A stretch of DNA of 64,000 nucleotides. Origin: Sphingopyxis sp. (GTDB taxonomy: Bacteria; Pseudomonadota; Alphaproteobacteria; Sphingomonadales; Sphingomonadaceae). Below, one piece after another: positions 25,114-33,935 of this stretch; the stretch's first letter is position 1, and the number at the start of each line of letters is the position of its first letter. The stretch spans positions 202,336 to 266,335 of the forward strand of contig NVXM01000003.1 of the NCBI GenBank assembly GCA_002733865.1. The letters run 5' to 3'. The notes beneath the pieces are model-generated. The model worked only from the letters and a program-made list of their open reading frames with translations, was not told where the DNA came from and did not search any database. The position numbers and the translations under genes were made by a program.

Positions 25114-28100
25114 ATGGAAGACGAAATCGCCAATGACCCCGTCGGTCGCCATTCCCGGTTTCGACTGTTCGGGGGGATATTGCTTGTCCTGGTCCTGCTC
25201 GGACTGATTGCCCTGTGGGTCAGTCGAACGTCATTGGCAGACAATGCCGTCCAGTCCCAGCTCGATCAGATGGATGTGGATGCCAGTTACGAAATTGAAG
25301 AAATCGGGCTTCGCCGACAAGTCATTCGCAATCTGGTCATTGGTGATCCGGAACGTCCCGACCTGACTGCGGATCTGGTGGAGGTGGGCAATAGCCTGAG
25401 CCTTGGCGGTCTCGGGATCAACTGGGTCCGGGCGAGCGGCGTAAAACTGTTCGGCCGGCTTGAGAATGGCAAGCTCAGTTTTGGTGAACTCGACAAATTT
25501 ACCGATCCGAATGATGACAGTCCGCTGGCGCTGCCAGACATGTGGCTGGGATTGTCAGATGCCAGGCTTCGGATCGACAGCGACTATGGAGCTATCGGGC
25601 TTGTGCTCAATGGCGAAGGCGAATTGCATGGCGGTTTCAGCGGAGAAATGGCGGCGATCAGCCACAATCTGGCTGTCGGTGGCTGTATTCTGAAACAGCC
25701 CAGTTTTTTCGGTCAGGTGGCCATGCGCGGCAAGAAGCCACATTTGCAGGGGCCGCTGCGGCTGCCGACCGTGAGCTGCGGCGATCTCGATGTCGCCGCT
25801 GACGACGTTGCTGCACAGGTTTCCATCGATCTTGGAGAGGATCTGGCGAGCTGGGCAGGCACCATAGGTCTGGCCGGAGGACCCTTCCGCTATGCCGATT
25901 ATTCGAGCCGTTCCGTCAAGGCGTCGTTTGAATTGGACGGTGATGTGAGCCAGAGCAGCGGCGATATCGATCTGACCGCAAGCGGGCTGCGGTCGCCTTA
26001 TGGAACTGCCGATGAATCGCAGATCAACGGTGCCTTCAAGCTGGGCTATGCCGGTCCGGAGATGACCGCGAGCTTTGCCGGTACTCCCGAAATCCGCGGT
26101 GCACAGGTTGAGAAACATCTGCTGCGCAAAGCAAGCGGCTGGTCGGACTCGGTCGCCGCTACGCCGGTCGGACCACTTGCTCAGCGCTTGGCAAAAGCGA
26201 TCCAGCAGGCTGGCAGTGCGTTTGATATTTCCAGCGATGTCAAGTTCGCCAAAGGTACCGGGCGAACCACTCTTTCGCTCAACGCCCTGGGTTTGCGTTC
26301 GCGATCCGGAGCAACGGTGAGCCTTAGCGACCCCATGCTATTGGCGTTTACGGACAAGAATATCCGAATGCTGGCCGACGGACATATTCGTCTCGAAGGC
26401 GGGGGGTTGCCGAGCGCGAAGCTGCTGATCTACGATGGCAGCCTGTCCCGCGGATTTTCAGGACGGCTTGAAATGGCCAATTATCAGGCGGGTGAAGCGG
26501 AACTGAAAATTCCGGCGCTGGCGTTTTCGCCCACGCGTCAAGGTGGAACCAATATCGACGGGCGGATCATTCTGACCGGACCGCTCGGTGACGGGCAGAT
26601 TACCGGGCTGCAGGTCCCCATTAGCGGCTATGTTGGCCGGAACGGAAATTTCTCCCTGTTCCGCCAATGCGTGAACTTGCAGTTCGCCAGCCTGCGCACC
26701 GCGTCTCTGCGGGCGGGGCCAACCAGCACCCGCCTGTGTCCGCAGGGCGGGGCGATCATCAACGGTAACGGTTCCTCCGTGAATTTTGCGGCCAGTGCGC
26801 CATCGCTCAATCTGAAGGGTTATGTTGGCAGTACGCCGCTGACCATTTCCAGCGGGGTCATCGGATTTTCGCGCGCGCAAGGTCTGACAGCACAAAATGT
26901 CGGCGTTCGGCTGGGAACGGCTGGCAGCATGACGGTGCTCGATATGGCCAAACTCAGCGCCAAATTCGGGTCCACGATTAACGGAACAATCGAAGGCGCG
27001 TCAGGGAAAGTCGCCAATGTACCGCTATTGATGGAAAAGGTAGAAGGCGATTGGCGATATGAAAACGGACAATTTATTGCGGATGCCAGTCTGCTGGTCC
27101 GCGATGAGCAGCCGGTAGAACGGTTTCGTCCATTGGTCAGTAATAACGTCCTGTTCCTTTTTGACGGCAGCGACCTGTCGGCGACAGGTTTGCTCCGCGA
27201 ACCGGAGACGCAGGCCGAAGTTGCGGCGATTGATATCGTGCACAAGCTGAACAACAGTACGGGCAGGGCGCTGATCGATGTTTCGTCCCTGACATTCAAT
27301 GACAAGCTTCAGCCGGAACAATTGACGCCGCTCACGCTCGGGGTGATCGCCAATGTGAAGGGCGAGATATCCGGGACCGGCCGGATTGACTGGGATGGCT
27401 CTGACAATGGCATCAAGAGCAGCGGACGTTTCCGCACCAATGGCCTGAATCTGGCAGCGGCCTTCGGTCCGGTTACCGGATTGGCGGGCGAGATCAACTT
27501 CTCCGATCTGCTGGCTCTCGAAACCGGGCCGGGACAGATTGTCACACTGTCGGAGGTCAATCCGGGGGTCGCGGTGTTCAATGGCCAGCTCCGCTATCGC
27601 CTGTTGCCCGACTACAAGGTTCAGGTCGAGGGCGGTGAGTGGCCCTTTGCCGGTGGGAAGCTGTATCTTGAGCCGACCATATTGGATTTAGGCGAAGACG
27701 CCCAGCGGCGGCTGCAATTTACGGTGGAGGGCGTTGATGCGTCCCAGTTCCTGACCCAGTTTGATTTTGAAAATATGAGCGCTACCGGTGTGTTCGATGG
27801 CAAGCTGCCGATGGTGTTTGATCAGGACGGCGGCCGGGTGGTCGGCGGCTATCTCGTGGCAAGGGAAGGCGGCGGCACGCTCGCCTATGTCGGTGAGCTT
27901 ACCTATGAAGATATGGGGGCCATGGCGAACTTCGCGTTCAATGCGCTGAAATCGATCAAATATCGCAATCTGACCATCGGGATGGACGGAGACATTGATG
28001 GCGAAATCATTACCGAGGTTAAATTTGACGGATTGCAACAGGGCGAAGGCGCAAGCCGGAATTTCATTACCAAACAGCTCGCGCGGATTCCGATCCAGTT

Positions 28101-28254
28101 TAACGTCCGGATCCAGGCTCCGTTCATGCAGTTGATGAGCAGTGCCAAATCCTATTATGAGCCAGAATTGCTGGTCGGCCAAAATCTGCCTGCGCTTTTG
28201 CGAGCGCAAGAGGCGCGGGCCAAGGAAGCTGAGAAGGTGCTTAAAGATGAATAG
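25114..28254 (+). CDS. ydbH: YdbH-type AsmA-like intermembrane lipid transport protein
   Basis: 1046 residues: one N-terminal TM helix (LFGGILLVLVLLGLIALWVS) and a very long beta-rich periplasmic part, ending in the YdbH domain (VRIQAPFMQLMSSAKSYYEPELL). In E. coli YdbH is an AsmA-like bridge that with the lipoprotein YnbE moves phospholipid to the outer membrane; YdbL modulates it. The next two genes here are exactly ynbE and ydbL. The start is placed at MEDEIANDP, shortly before the TM; upstream in-frame codons overlap radC and are unlikely. No strong ribosome site is visible. Confidence 0.9.
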   Translation: MEDEIANDPVGRHSRFRLFGGILLVLVLLGLIALWVSRTSLADNAVQSQLDQMDVDASYEIEEIGLRRQVIRNLVIGDPERPDLTADLVEVGNSLSLGGLGINWVRASGVKLFGRLENGKLSFGELDKFTDPNDDSPLALPDMWLGLSDARLRIDSDYGAIGLVLNGEGELHGGFSGEMAAISHNLAVGGCILKQPSFFGQVAMRGKKPHLQGPLRLPTVSCGDLDVAADDVAAQVSIDLGEDLASWAGTIGLAGGPFRYADYSSRSVKASFELDGDVSQSSGDIDLTASGLRSPYGTADESQINGAFKLGYAGPEMTASFAGTPEIRGAQVEKHLLRKASGWSDSVAATPVGPLAQRLAKAIQQAGSAFDISSDVKFAKGTGRTTLSLNALGLRSRSGATVSLSDPMLLAFTDKNIRMLADGHIRLEGGGLPSAKLLIYDGSLSRGFSGRLEMANYQAGEAELKIPALAFSPTRQGGTNIDGRIILTGPLGDGQITGLQVPISGYVGRNGNFSLFRQCVNLQFASLRTASLRAGPTSTRLCPQGGAIINGNGSSVNFAASAPSLNLKGYVGSTPLTISSGVIGFSRAQGLTAQNVGVRLGTAGSMTVLDMAKLSAKFGSTINGTIEGASGKVANVPLLMEKVEGDWRYENGQFIADASLLVRDEQPVERFRPLVSNNVLFLFDGSDLSATGLLREPETQAEVAAIDIVHKLNNSTGRALIDVSSLTFNDKLQPEQLTPLTLGVIANVKGEISGTGRIDWDGSDNGIKSSGRFRTNGLNLAAAFGPVTGLAGEINFSDLLALETGPGQIVTLSEVNPGVAVFNGQLRYRLLPDYKVQVEGGEWPFAGGKLYLEPTILDLGEDAQRRLQFTVEGVDASQFLTQFDFENMSATGVFDGKLPMVFDQDGGRVVGGYLVAREGGGTLAYVGELTYEDMGAMANFAFNALKSIKYRNLTIGMDGDIDGEIITEVKFDGLQQGEGASRNFITKQLARIPIQFNVRIQAPFMQLMSSAKSYYEPELLVGQNLPALLRAQEARAKEAEKVLKDE

Positions 28255-28276
28255 TCCATTCAGCCGGGGGAAAGCG

Positions 28277-28522
28277 ATGATGCTTTATCAGACAAGCCAA
28301 TTGACGGATCGGACATATGGTGCGATTCGTCGCAAAATGAGGAGCTTGACCACCAGCGCCGTGATTTTGGGGGCATTGACAGGCCTGTCCGCCTGCGTGC
28401 AGGTCACTGCACCGGACAAGCCGATTGTCATAAACCTCAATATCAACATCAAGCAGGAAGTGGTGTATCGCCTCGACGGCGATGCAAAAGATTTGATCAA
28501 CCAGGAAGCGGATATTTTCTAA
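28277..28522 (+). CDS. ynbE: YnbE family outer-membrane lipoprotein
   Basis: Small lipoprotein partner of YdbH. The conserved part is MRSLTTSAVILGALTGLSAC, with lipobox LSAC, then VQVTAPDKPIVINLNINIKQ and an end in LINQEADIF, typical of YnbE. From the ATG at 28277, which follows GGGGGAAAG, it is 81 residues; from the ATG at 28337 it would be 61, the usual family size with a cleaner signal peptide. A third ATG at 28247 overlaps the ydbH stop. The start is undecided, the identity is not. Confidence 0.88.
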   Translation: MMLYQTSQLTDRTYGAIRRKMRSLTTSAVILGALTGLSACVQVTAPDKPIVINLNINIKQEVVYRLDGDAKDLINQEADIF

Positions 28523-28917
28523 TGTTTGAATTTGCCAAGAAAAACAAGGCGCTGGCCGCCATCGGCGGACTGATTTTGACGGCGGTCGTTGTGTCGCCAG
28601 TGATGGCGCAGCGTGATCCAGCCTATGAAGCGGCTCGCTCGGCGGGCGTTATCGGTGAGAAGCCGGACGGCTATCTGGGCTATGTGACTTCCCCGTCACC
28701 GGCGATCAAGGCGCTGGTCGAGGATATCAATATCAAGCGCAAGGCCGCTTACACGCGCAAGGCGCAGGAAACCAACTCGACGGTCGAGCAATTTGCCTTC
28801 ACCTCGGGCTGCAACCTGATCATGCGCACGGTGCCGGGCGAGAAATACCAGACGCCGGGCGGCAGCTGGAACACGCGCGACAGTTCGGCTCCCGTGCGGG
28901 ACTCGCGTTGCCCCTGA
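28522..28917 (+). CDS. ydbL: YdbL family (DUF1318) periplasmic protein
   Basis: 131 residues. Signal peptide up to VSPVMAQ (about residue 30), then DPAYEAARSAGVIGEKPDGYLGYV and INIKRKAAYTRKAQETNSTVEQFA, the DUF1318/YdbL core. Its ATG shares the last base of the ynbE stop (TAATG). In E. coli YdbL acts as a periplasmic accessory of the YdbH-YnbE bridge. The C-terminal 40 residues (CNLIMRTVPGEKYQTPG onward) extend beyond the short family core. Confidence 0.9.
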   Translation: MFEFAKKNKALAAIGGLILTAVVVSPVMAQRDPAYEAARSAGVIGEKPDGYLGYVTSPSPAIKALVEDINIKRKAAYTRKAQETNSTVEQFAFTSGCNLIMRTVPGEKYQTPGGSWNTRDSSAPVRDSRCP

Positions 28918-28942
28918 GCTAGCGACAAACCAAGGACGATCG

Positions 28943-28973
28943 AAGGGCGTGCCAGTTGGGCTGGCGCGCCTTT
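28943..28973. terminator. Rho-independent terminator after ydbL
   Basis: GGCGTGCCAG-ttggg-CTGGCGCGCC, ten pairs including one G-T, flanked by AAG/TTT and followed by TTTCGTATTT. It ends ydbH-ynbE-ydbL and could also serve the convergent CDF gene. Confidence 0.75.
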
Positions 28974-28989
28974 CGTATTTGCGCTGCCG

Positions 28990-29958
28990 TCACTTGCCAT
29001 CAGGGGGCGGTTCTGAACTCATTTCCCCTGCGGCAATCGCCGTCGCATGATGCTGTCGCCAGCTTTGTGCCTCGATGAAGATCCGTTTGACCTGCGGGAA
29101 TTCGGCTTTGATCGCTTTCTCAAAATCGGTAATCGCCTGTTCGACCTTGTCGGCGGTCAGGCGATCGTCAAAATCCACACTTGCTGCGAGCAATATATCC
29201 TCGGGCCCCATATGCATGGTCAATATTTCGTTGAGACCGGTGATCCGCTTGTCGTTGGAAACCACGGCCCTGATCCCGGCGACAACCGCAGGCGAAGCGC
29301 CTTCTCCGATCAGCAGCCCCTTGCTCTCATAGGCCAAGACCAGAGCGACAAACGCGAGCACCACGCCAATGCAGATCGAAGCAATGCCATCCAGGATCGG
29401 CATATTGAAATATTGTGATGCAAATATGCCCAGAAATGCGATGATCAGTCCGATCATCGCGGCGCTGTCTTCGAACAAAATCGTGAAAACCGTCGGGTCC
29501 TTGGAATTGCGGACGGCCGCGAACCAGGACTGGTCGCCGCGGGTTCGTCTGAATTCCCGAAAGGCCACCCACCAGGCTGCGCCTTCAAAGACCATCGCCA
29601 GCCCAAGCACCGCATAGGACCAGCCAGGCGATACCACCGGATGGGGATCACTCAGGCTGTGTACGCCTTCGTAAATCGAAATGCCGGCACCGACGGCAAA
29701 GATCAATATCGCGACGACGAAGGTCCAGAAATACAATTCCATGCCATAGCCGAACGGATGTTTTTCGTCTGGTGCGCGCACAGCGCGTTTCAGGCCAAAC
29801 AGCATCAGCAGCTGGTTGCCGCTGTCGACGACCGAATGGACGCCTTCGCTGAACATCGCTGAACTGCCGGTAAAAGATGCCGCAACAAATTTCGAAATTG
29901 CGATCAGGCTGTTGCCGGCCAACGCCGCGTAAATAACCGTCCTGGAACCTGAAGCCAT
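28990..29958 (-). CDS. Cation diffusion facilitator (CDF) family metal transporter
   Basis: 322-residue inner-membrane metal/proton antiporter. TM helices and family motifs: MFSEGVHSVVDSGNQLLML in TM2 (HxxxD metal site) and TILFEDSAAMIGLIIAFLG in TM5, where ED replaces the usual HD, as in the SLC30A9/ZNT9-like branch. The C-terminal cytoplasmic domain (EILTMHMGPEDILLAASVDF) is present. Metal specificity not predictable; the Glu in TM5 argues against a standard zinc exporter. Confidence 0.9.
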   Translation of the reverse strand: MASGSRTVIYAALAGNSLIAISKFVAASFTGSSAMFSEGVHSVVDSGNQLLMLFGLKRAVRAPDEKHPFGYGMELYFWTFVVAILIFAVGAGISIYEGVHSLSDPHPVVSPGWSYAVLGLAMVFEGAAWWVAFREFRRTRGDQSWFAAVRNSKDPTVFTILFEDSAAMIGLIIAFLGIFASQYFNMPILDGIASICIGVVLAFVALVLAYESKGLLIGEGASPAVVAGIRAVVSNDKRITGLNEILTMHMGPEDILLAASVDFDDRLTADKVEQAITDFEKAIKAEFPQVKRIFIEAQSWRQHHATAIAAGEMSSEPPPDGK

Positions 29959-30074
29959 ATGAATGCGGCCCCCTTGCCGTGAAGGGCAGACCTTTCACTA
30001 CTAAATACGTTCCGTCAAGAAAGCGGGGTTGCGGCTTAAGCGTCTTTTCCTTGCCGCTGGTTTTTTCCGCTTTC

Positions 30075-30845
30075 CTAGTCGTCAAACTCGCCATGGCGGC
30101 CACGGCCCTTTGCAAATTCAGTCGCCCCGTCCCGGGTCTCGCCGGACTTTATAGTCTTCAGCCCGAGCTGGATTTCGTGCCTGATCGCATCCGCTTCGCT
30201 CAGGTCCCATTGATCCAGCATCGACCGGCGATCGCTGCGCAGACAGCGCTGGGGAAAGGCCGCGATGGCAGCAGCGAGCTTGCGGGCTTCGGCCAGCGCT
30301 TCGCCGTCGGGCACCAGCCGGTTGGCCAGGCCGAAAGAAAGCGCTTCGTCCGCTTTCACTTCCCGACCGGTCAGGATCATGTCTGCTGCGCGTGACTGGC
30401 CGATAAGGCGGGGCAGGCGGATGGTTCCGAGATCGATCAGAGGTACACCCCAGCGACGGCAGAAGACGCCGAAGGAAGCGGATTGCGCTGCCACTCTGAG
30501 GTCGCACCACAGGGCGAGTTCCAGACCACCGGCGACAGCAAAGCCTTCGATAGCGGCGATCACCGGCTTTGACAGTCGAAGCCGACCGGGACCCATCGGT
30601 GCCAAGTCGCCGTCGGCCAACACAGGATTGCCCTTGCCCTGTGATACCGCTTTCAGGTCGGCGCCCGCGCAGAAATTGTCGCCAGCACCGGTCAGAATGG
30701 CGACGCTAAGGCTGTCGTCCCGATCAAAATCGGTGAACGTGTCGTACAGGGCTTTGGCGGTGTCGGCATCGACGGCGTTTCTGCGGTCCGGCCTGTCTAT
30801 GGTAACGGTCAGAATATTCTGGCTTCGGTCGAGCTGGAGAGTCAA
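30075..30845 (-). CDS. Enoyl-CoA hydratase/isomerase (crotonase) family protein
   Basis: 256 residues. Crotonase oxyanion-hole segments NFCAGADLKAV and EGFAVAGGLELALWCDLRVA are intact; the first catalytic Glu is in GGLELALW, while the second position lies in RRWGVPLIDLGTIRLP, the arrangement of crotonase-like proteins not dedicated to beta-oxidation. Substrate unknown. It stands alone between the CDF gene and the ATP synthase operon. Confidence 0.88.
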   Translation of the reverse strand: MTLQLDRSQNILTVTIDRPDRRNAVDADTAKALYDTFTDFDRDDSLSVAILTGAGDNFCAGADLKAVSQGKGNPVLADGDLAPMGPGRLRLSKPVIAAIEGFAVAGGLELALWCDLRVAAQSASFGVFCRRWGVPLIDLGTIRLPRLIGQSRAADMILTGREVKADEALSFGLANRLVPDGEALAEARKLAAAIAAFPQRCLRSDRRSMLDQWDLSEADAIRHEIQLGLKTIKSGETRDGATEFAKGRGRHGEFDD

Positions 30846-31179
30846 TGGCTGTTCCCTTGCATGGCATATCGTCGAAATTTGCGGCTATGGTGCCAAGACG
30901 AGAAGGGGCCTGGTACCGACCGGATCACAGTCGATTGCACAGGTAAAAAGACGGCGAGTCAATCCAATGCAGACGATATAATCCAGATCGCTCCGAATCC
31001 AGCGGGTGCCATGCGCCTTGCCGCGCGAATGTGCACCTGAATCCGCCCCATTTTCCGCGTTGCAGCATTGCTGTTGACTTGGGCACTCTGCTTTCCTAAA
31101 CGGACCGCGCCTTGGCGGGTCGGCCTGCTGTTGTTTGTGGCTCTTTTTGGCGCTCTTCGGGGCTTTTATAGGGGCTATA
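30846..31179. other. 334-base spacer upstream of the ATP synthase Fo operon
   Basis: No gene recognised. It must hold the divergent crotonase and atp operon promoters. TTGACT at 31074-31079 with a poor -10 (TAAACG) 17 bases later is the only candidate I see, and it is weak. Confidence 0.4.
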
Positions 31180-31530
31180 ATGGCGGCAAGCGAATCTGAT
31201 CGGGATCCCCTCGAAGAGGATGTGCGGGTTTCGTCGCTGGAAGAGCGGCTGGGATTGGCACAAAATCGGGAGAGGATCAAAGCGGCGCACCGAAACAAGG
31301 GGCCAGACGAAAGTCAGCGGCTCGGCGGGAGGGTGCTAAGCTATTTGATTGGGGGCGTGGCTGGCGGTTTCATTCTCGGGTGGCTATTTGACACCTGGTT
31401 GGGAACGACGCCTTTGTTCCTGTTGCTATTCTTTTTCCTCGGGGCGGGGGTAGCGTTCAGGAAAATTTATGTGATTTCGAGCCAGCCGGTGAAAGATATC
31501 GGTACGGCGCTACCAGATGATGACGATTGA
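31180..31530 (+). CDS. atpI: ATP synthase accessory protein AtpI/AtpZ type
   Basis: 116 residues. A charged cytoplasmic N-terminus precedes two TM helices (LSYLIGGVAGGFILGWLFDTWLG and a second after TTP), the AtpI/AtpZ pattern; the family helps assemble the c-ring or supply magnesium. First gene of the Fo operon, 18 bases before atpB. The ATG at 31180 follows AGGGG. Confidence 0.88.
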   Translation: MAASESDRDPLEEDVRVSSLEERLGLAQNRERIKAAHRNKGPDESQRLGGRVLSYLIGGVAGGFILGWLFDTWLGTTPLFLLLFFFLGAGVAFRKIYVISSQPVKDIGTALPDDDD

Positions 31531-31548
31531 CGATCAGGGGTTTAACTA

Positions 31549-32328
31549 GTGGCTACCGAAGGCAAAATTGATCCTATGCACCAGTTTGAAGTGCAACCCA
31601 TCTTCGATGGTTTCACTTTATTTGGTCAGCAGATCAACTTCACCAACAGCGCGCTATGGATGTTCGTCGTCCTTGGCCTGCTTTATGTATTCATGATCGG
31701 TGGAATGAAGCGTGAGCTCGTTCCCGGTCGCTGGCAGGTGATGGTTGAGGGTATTGTCGGTTTTATCGACAATCTGATCCTCAACAGCATCGGTCCGAAT
31801 GGCAAGAAATATACGCCCTGGATCTTCACCCTGTTCATGTTCATTCTGTTTTCCAATCTGCTTGGCATGATGCCGTTCGGTATTTTCCCCGGCGTCCATC
31901 CATTCACGGTTACCAGCCAATTCACGGTGACCGGTTTGCTTGCAGCGATCAGTTTCTCAATCGTTTTGATCGTCGGTTTCTGGAAGCACGGGTTTAAATT
32001 TTTCGGCCTGTTCATTCCGCATGGCACGCCGCTGCCGATGATCCCGCTCATCTTCATGGTAGAAGTGCTCTCGTTCCTCGTACGTCCGTTCAGCCTCGCA
32101 TTGCGGCTGTTCGTGGCGATGATCGCCGGTCATATTTTGATCAAGGTGTTCGCAAGTTTCGTTATCCAGGCTATTGATGCGGGGGGCGCCAGTTGGGGCA
32201 TCGCACTGCTCAGCATTATCTTCATCGCTTTTGTAAGCGCGCTGGAGCTTCTCGTCTGTGCTATCCAAGCCTATGTTTTTGCGCTTCTGACGACATTGTA
32301 CATCAATGATGCGGAAAATCTTCACTAA
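31549..32328 (+). CDS. atpB: ATP synthase Fo subunit a
   Basis: Proton half-channel subunit next to the c-ring. 259 residues, GTG start. Contains MHQFEVQPIF, the essential Arg segment VEVLSFLVRPFSLALRLFVAMIAGH and the C-terminal LELLVCAIQAYVFALLTTLYI. Second gene of the Fo operon. Confidence 0.97.
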   Translation: MATEGKIDPMHQFEVQPIFDGFTLFGQQINFTNSALWMFVVLGLLYVFMIGGMKRELVPGRWQVMVEGIVGFIDNLILNSIGPNGKKYTPWIFTLFMFILFSNLLGMMPFGIFPGVHPFTVTSQFTVTGLLAAISFSIVLIVGFWKHGFKFFGLFIPHGTPLPMIPLIFMVEVLSFLVRPFSLALRLFVAMIAGHILIKVFASFVIQAIDAGGASWGIALLSIIFIAFVSALELLVCAIQAYVFALLTTLYINDAENLH

Positions 32329-32367
32329 GTCACTTTCAATCCTAGTTTCAAAATACGGAGTTAAAAA

Positions 32368-32688
32368 ATGAATCTCGCTTCTGCACAAGTAATCGGCGCT
32401 GGCCTTGCTGCCATCGGTATCGGAGTTTCTGCTGCTGGTGTTGGTAATGTCTTCGCTTCCTTCCTCGAAGGCGCTCTGCGTAACCCATCTGCGGCTGACG
32501 GCCAGCAGGGTCGTTTGTTCATCGGCTTTGCTGCTGCCGAATTGCTCGGCTTGATCGCTTTTGCTGTTGCGATGATGATCCTCTATGCTCCACCGGCAGA
32601 CGAGTCCGTTGAAGTGGTTGCTGTGGAAGCGGCTGCTGTTGACGCGCCTGCAGCAATGGAAGCGCCAGAAGCAGCGCCAGCTGAATAA
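32368..32688 (+). CDS. atpE: ATP synthase Fo subunit c with acidic C-terminal extension
   Basis: Forms the rotor ring. 106 residues, about 30 more than the usual 75-80. The two-helix hairpin is normal: glycine-rich helix 1 (GAGLAAIGIGVSAAGVGNV), polar loop R38-N39-P40, and helix 2 with the proton-carrying Glu58 in AAELLGLIAFAV. After ILYAPPAD an Ala/Glu/Pro/Val tail (ESVEVVAVEAAAVDAPAAM onward, no basic residues) runs to the end. The tail would project from every c subunit on the periplasmic side. Confidence 0.95.
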   Translation: MNLASAQVIGAGLAAIGIGVSAAGVGNVFASFLEGALRNPSAADGQQGRLFIGFAAAELLGLIAFAVAMMILYAPPADESVEVVAVEAAAVDAPAAMEAPEAAPAE

Positions 32689-32696
32689 ATATCAGA

Positions 32697-32719
32697 GCGG
32701 GTTGGCAATGCCAGCCCGC
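32697..32719 (+). terminator. Stem-loop between atpE and atpF'
   Basis: GCGGGTTGG-caatg-CCAGCCCGC with one T-G pair, 9 bases after the atpE stop, followed by a weakly T-rich stretch. It could stabilise the atpE end of the transcript or partly terminate, which would favour high subunit c output. Confidence 0.55.
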
Positions 32720-32760
32720 CCTCGATTTTCGATTTTGCGTTTTGAACTATCAGGTGAATA

Positions 32761-33246
32761 ATGCCTCAAATTAGCCAGCTCATGGATGTCTATCTCGGCC
32801 AGTTTTTCTGGTTGTTGATCGTCATCGGCATCATCTATTTCGGCATTGCCAAAAATATGGTGCCGAAGATCAGCAAGACCGTCGATGATCGTCAAAAGCG
32901 AATCGCTGACGATCTCGCGGCGGCGCAGGCCGGGCAAGACAAGGCTGAGCAGATTGAAGCCGATTATCGCGCCAGCATCAATGATGCGCGGGCCGATGCG
33001 GTCAATCTGGTCAATGACGCGAAAGCCAAGGTGGCACTCAAGAACGAAGCTGCGATCAAACGCGCAGAGACTGCAATCGGGAAAAAAGCCGACGAGGCTG
33101 ATGCCGAGCTCAAGGCAGCCCAGAGCAGCGCGATGAAGGAAATCGAAGCGGTGGCTGCTGAAGCAGCCCAGGCAATCGTGAAAACGGTGTCGGGTGCCAA
33201 GGTTACGGCCACTGAAGCCAAAAAGGCGGTCAAGGCCGCTTTCTAA
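32761..33246 (+). CDS. atpF': ATP synthase Fo subunit b' (second b-type subunit)
   Basis: 161 residues: N-terminal TM (LGQFFWLLIVIGIIYFGIAKNMVPKI) then a long Ala/Lys/Glu coiled coil forming half of the peripheral stalk. The b/b' heterodimer is the arrangement of photosynthetic bacteria and many alphaproteobacteria. 72 bases after atpE. Confidence 0.93.
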   Translation: MPQISQLMDVYLGQFFWLLIVIGIIYFGIAKNMVPKISKTVDDRQKRIADDLAAAQAGQDKAEQIEADYRASINDARADAVNLVNDAKAKVALKNEAAIKRAETAIGKKADEADAELKAAQSSAMKEIEAVAAEAAQAIVKTVSGAKVTATEAKKAVKAAF

Positions 33247-33269
33247 GCGCCTGCTGAAGGAGATAGACC

Positions 33270-33797
33270 ATGCTATTGACGATTTTGGCAGAAGGCGCTG
33301 AAGCCAGCGCACTCGGACTGACCGCCACCGGATGGGTCGCGGTTGGCGTATTGATTGTGTTCGCGATCATGTTGTGGACCAAGGTCCCCAAGATCATTGG
33401 CGAGATACTCGACAAGCAGATCGCGGAAATAAAACAGAATCTCGATGAAGCGGCCAATTTGCGGAAAGAAGCGGAAGCTCTGAAAGCCGAGTATGAAGCC
33501 AAGACCGCTGGTGCGGAGGCTGAAATCGAAGCTTTGATGTTCAGCGCCGAAAAAGAAGCTGCGACATTGGTCGAGCAGGCTGAGGCTGACACCAAAGCGC
33601 TGATTGCGCGCCGCAAAAAAATGGCGGAAGAGAAAATCGGCGCTGCGGAGCGCTCGGCGATTTCAGCGGTTCGAGCGAAAGCTGCATCGGCGGCAACACA
33701 GGCAGCAGAAGAGTTGATCGCTGCACGCCATGACGCCGCTGCCGACAAGTCGCTGGTGGACAAGGCAATCGGTGATATCGGCAAAGCGCTGAATTAA
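33270..33797 (+). CDS. atpF: ATP synthase Fo subunit b
   Basis: 175 residues. One TM (GWVAVGVLIVFAIMLWTKVPKII) and a stalk coiled coil rich in Ala, Glu and Lys. Pairs with b' from the previous gene, 23 bases upstream. The F1 genes are not in this window, as is usual for alphaproteobacteria. Confidence 0.94.
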   Translation: MLLTILAEGAEASALGLTATGWVAVGVLIVFAIMLWTKVPKIIGEILDKQIAEIKQNLDEAANLRKEAEALKAEYEAKTAGAEAEIEALMFSAEKEAATLVEQAEADTKALIARRKKMAEEKIGAAERSAISAVRAKAASAATQAAEELIAARHDAAADKSLVDKAIGDIGKALN

Positions 33798-33856
33798 ACG
33801 CGGGTTGCTCTCGCTGAAGCGGGCAGTTCTGACTAAATTGTAATTTTCCGATCATT

Positions 33857-33891
33857 GTGCCGGCTTGCTGCTTTTGCAGGAAAGCCGGCAC
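33857..33891 (+). terminator. Strong hairpin after the Fo operon
   Basis: GTGCCGGCTT and AAGCCGGCAC pair perfectly, with an inner CTGC-tttt-GCAG. No T-run follows, so it may be a processing or factor-assisted end. It lies between atpF and uvrC. Confidence 0.55.
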
Positions 33892-33935
33892 GATTGATTC
33901 TGGCATTGCGCGCGCTGCGCGCTTAGATACGCCTC

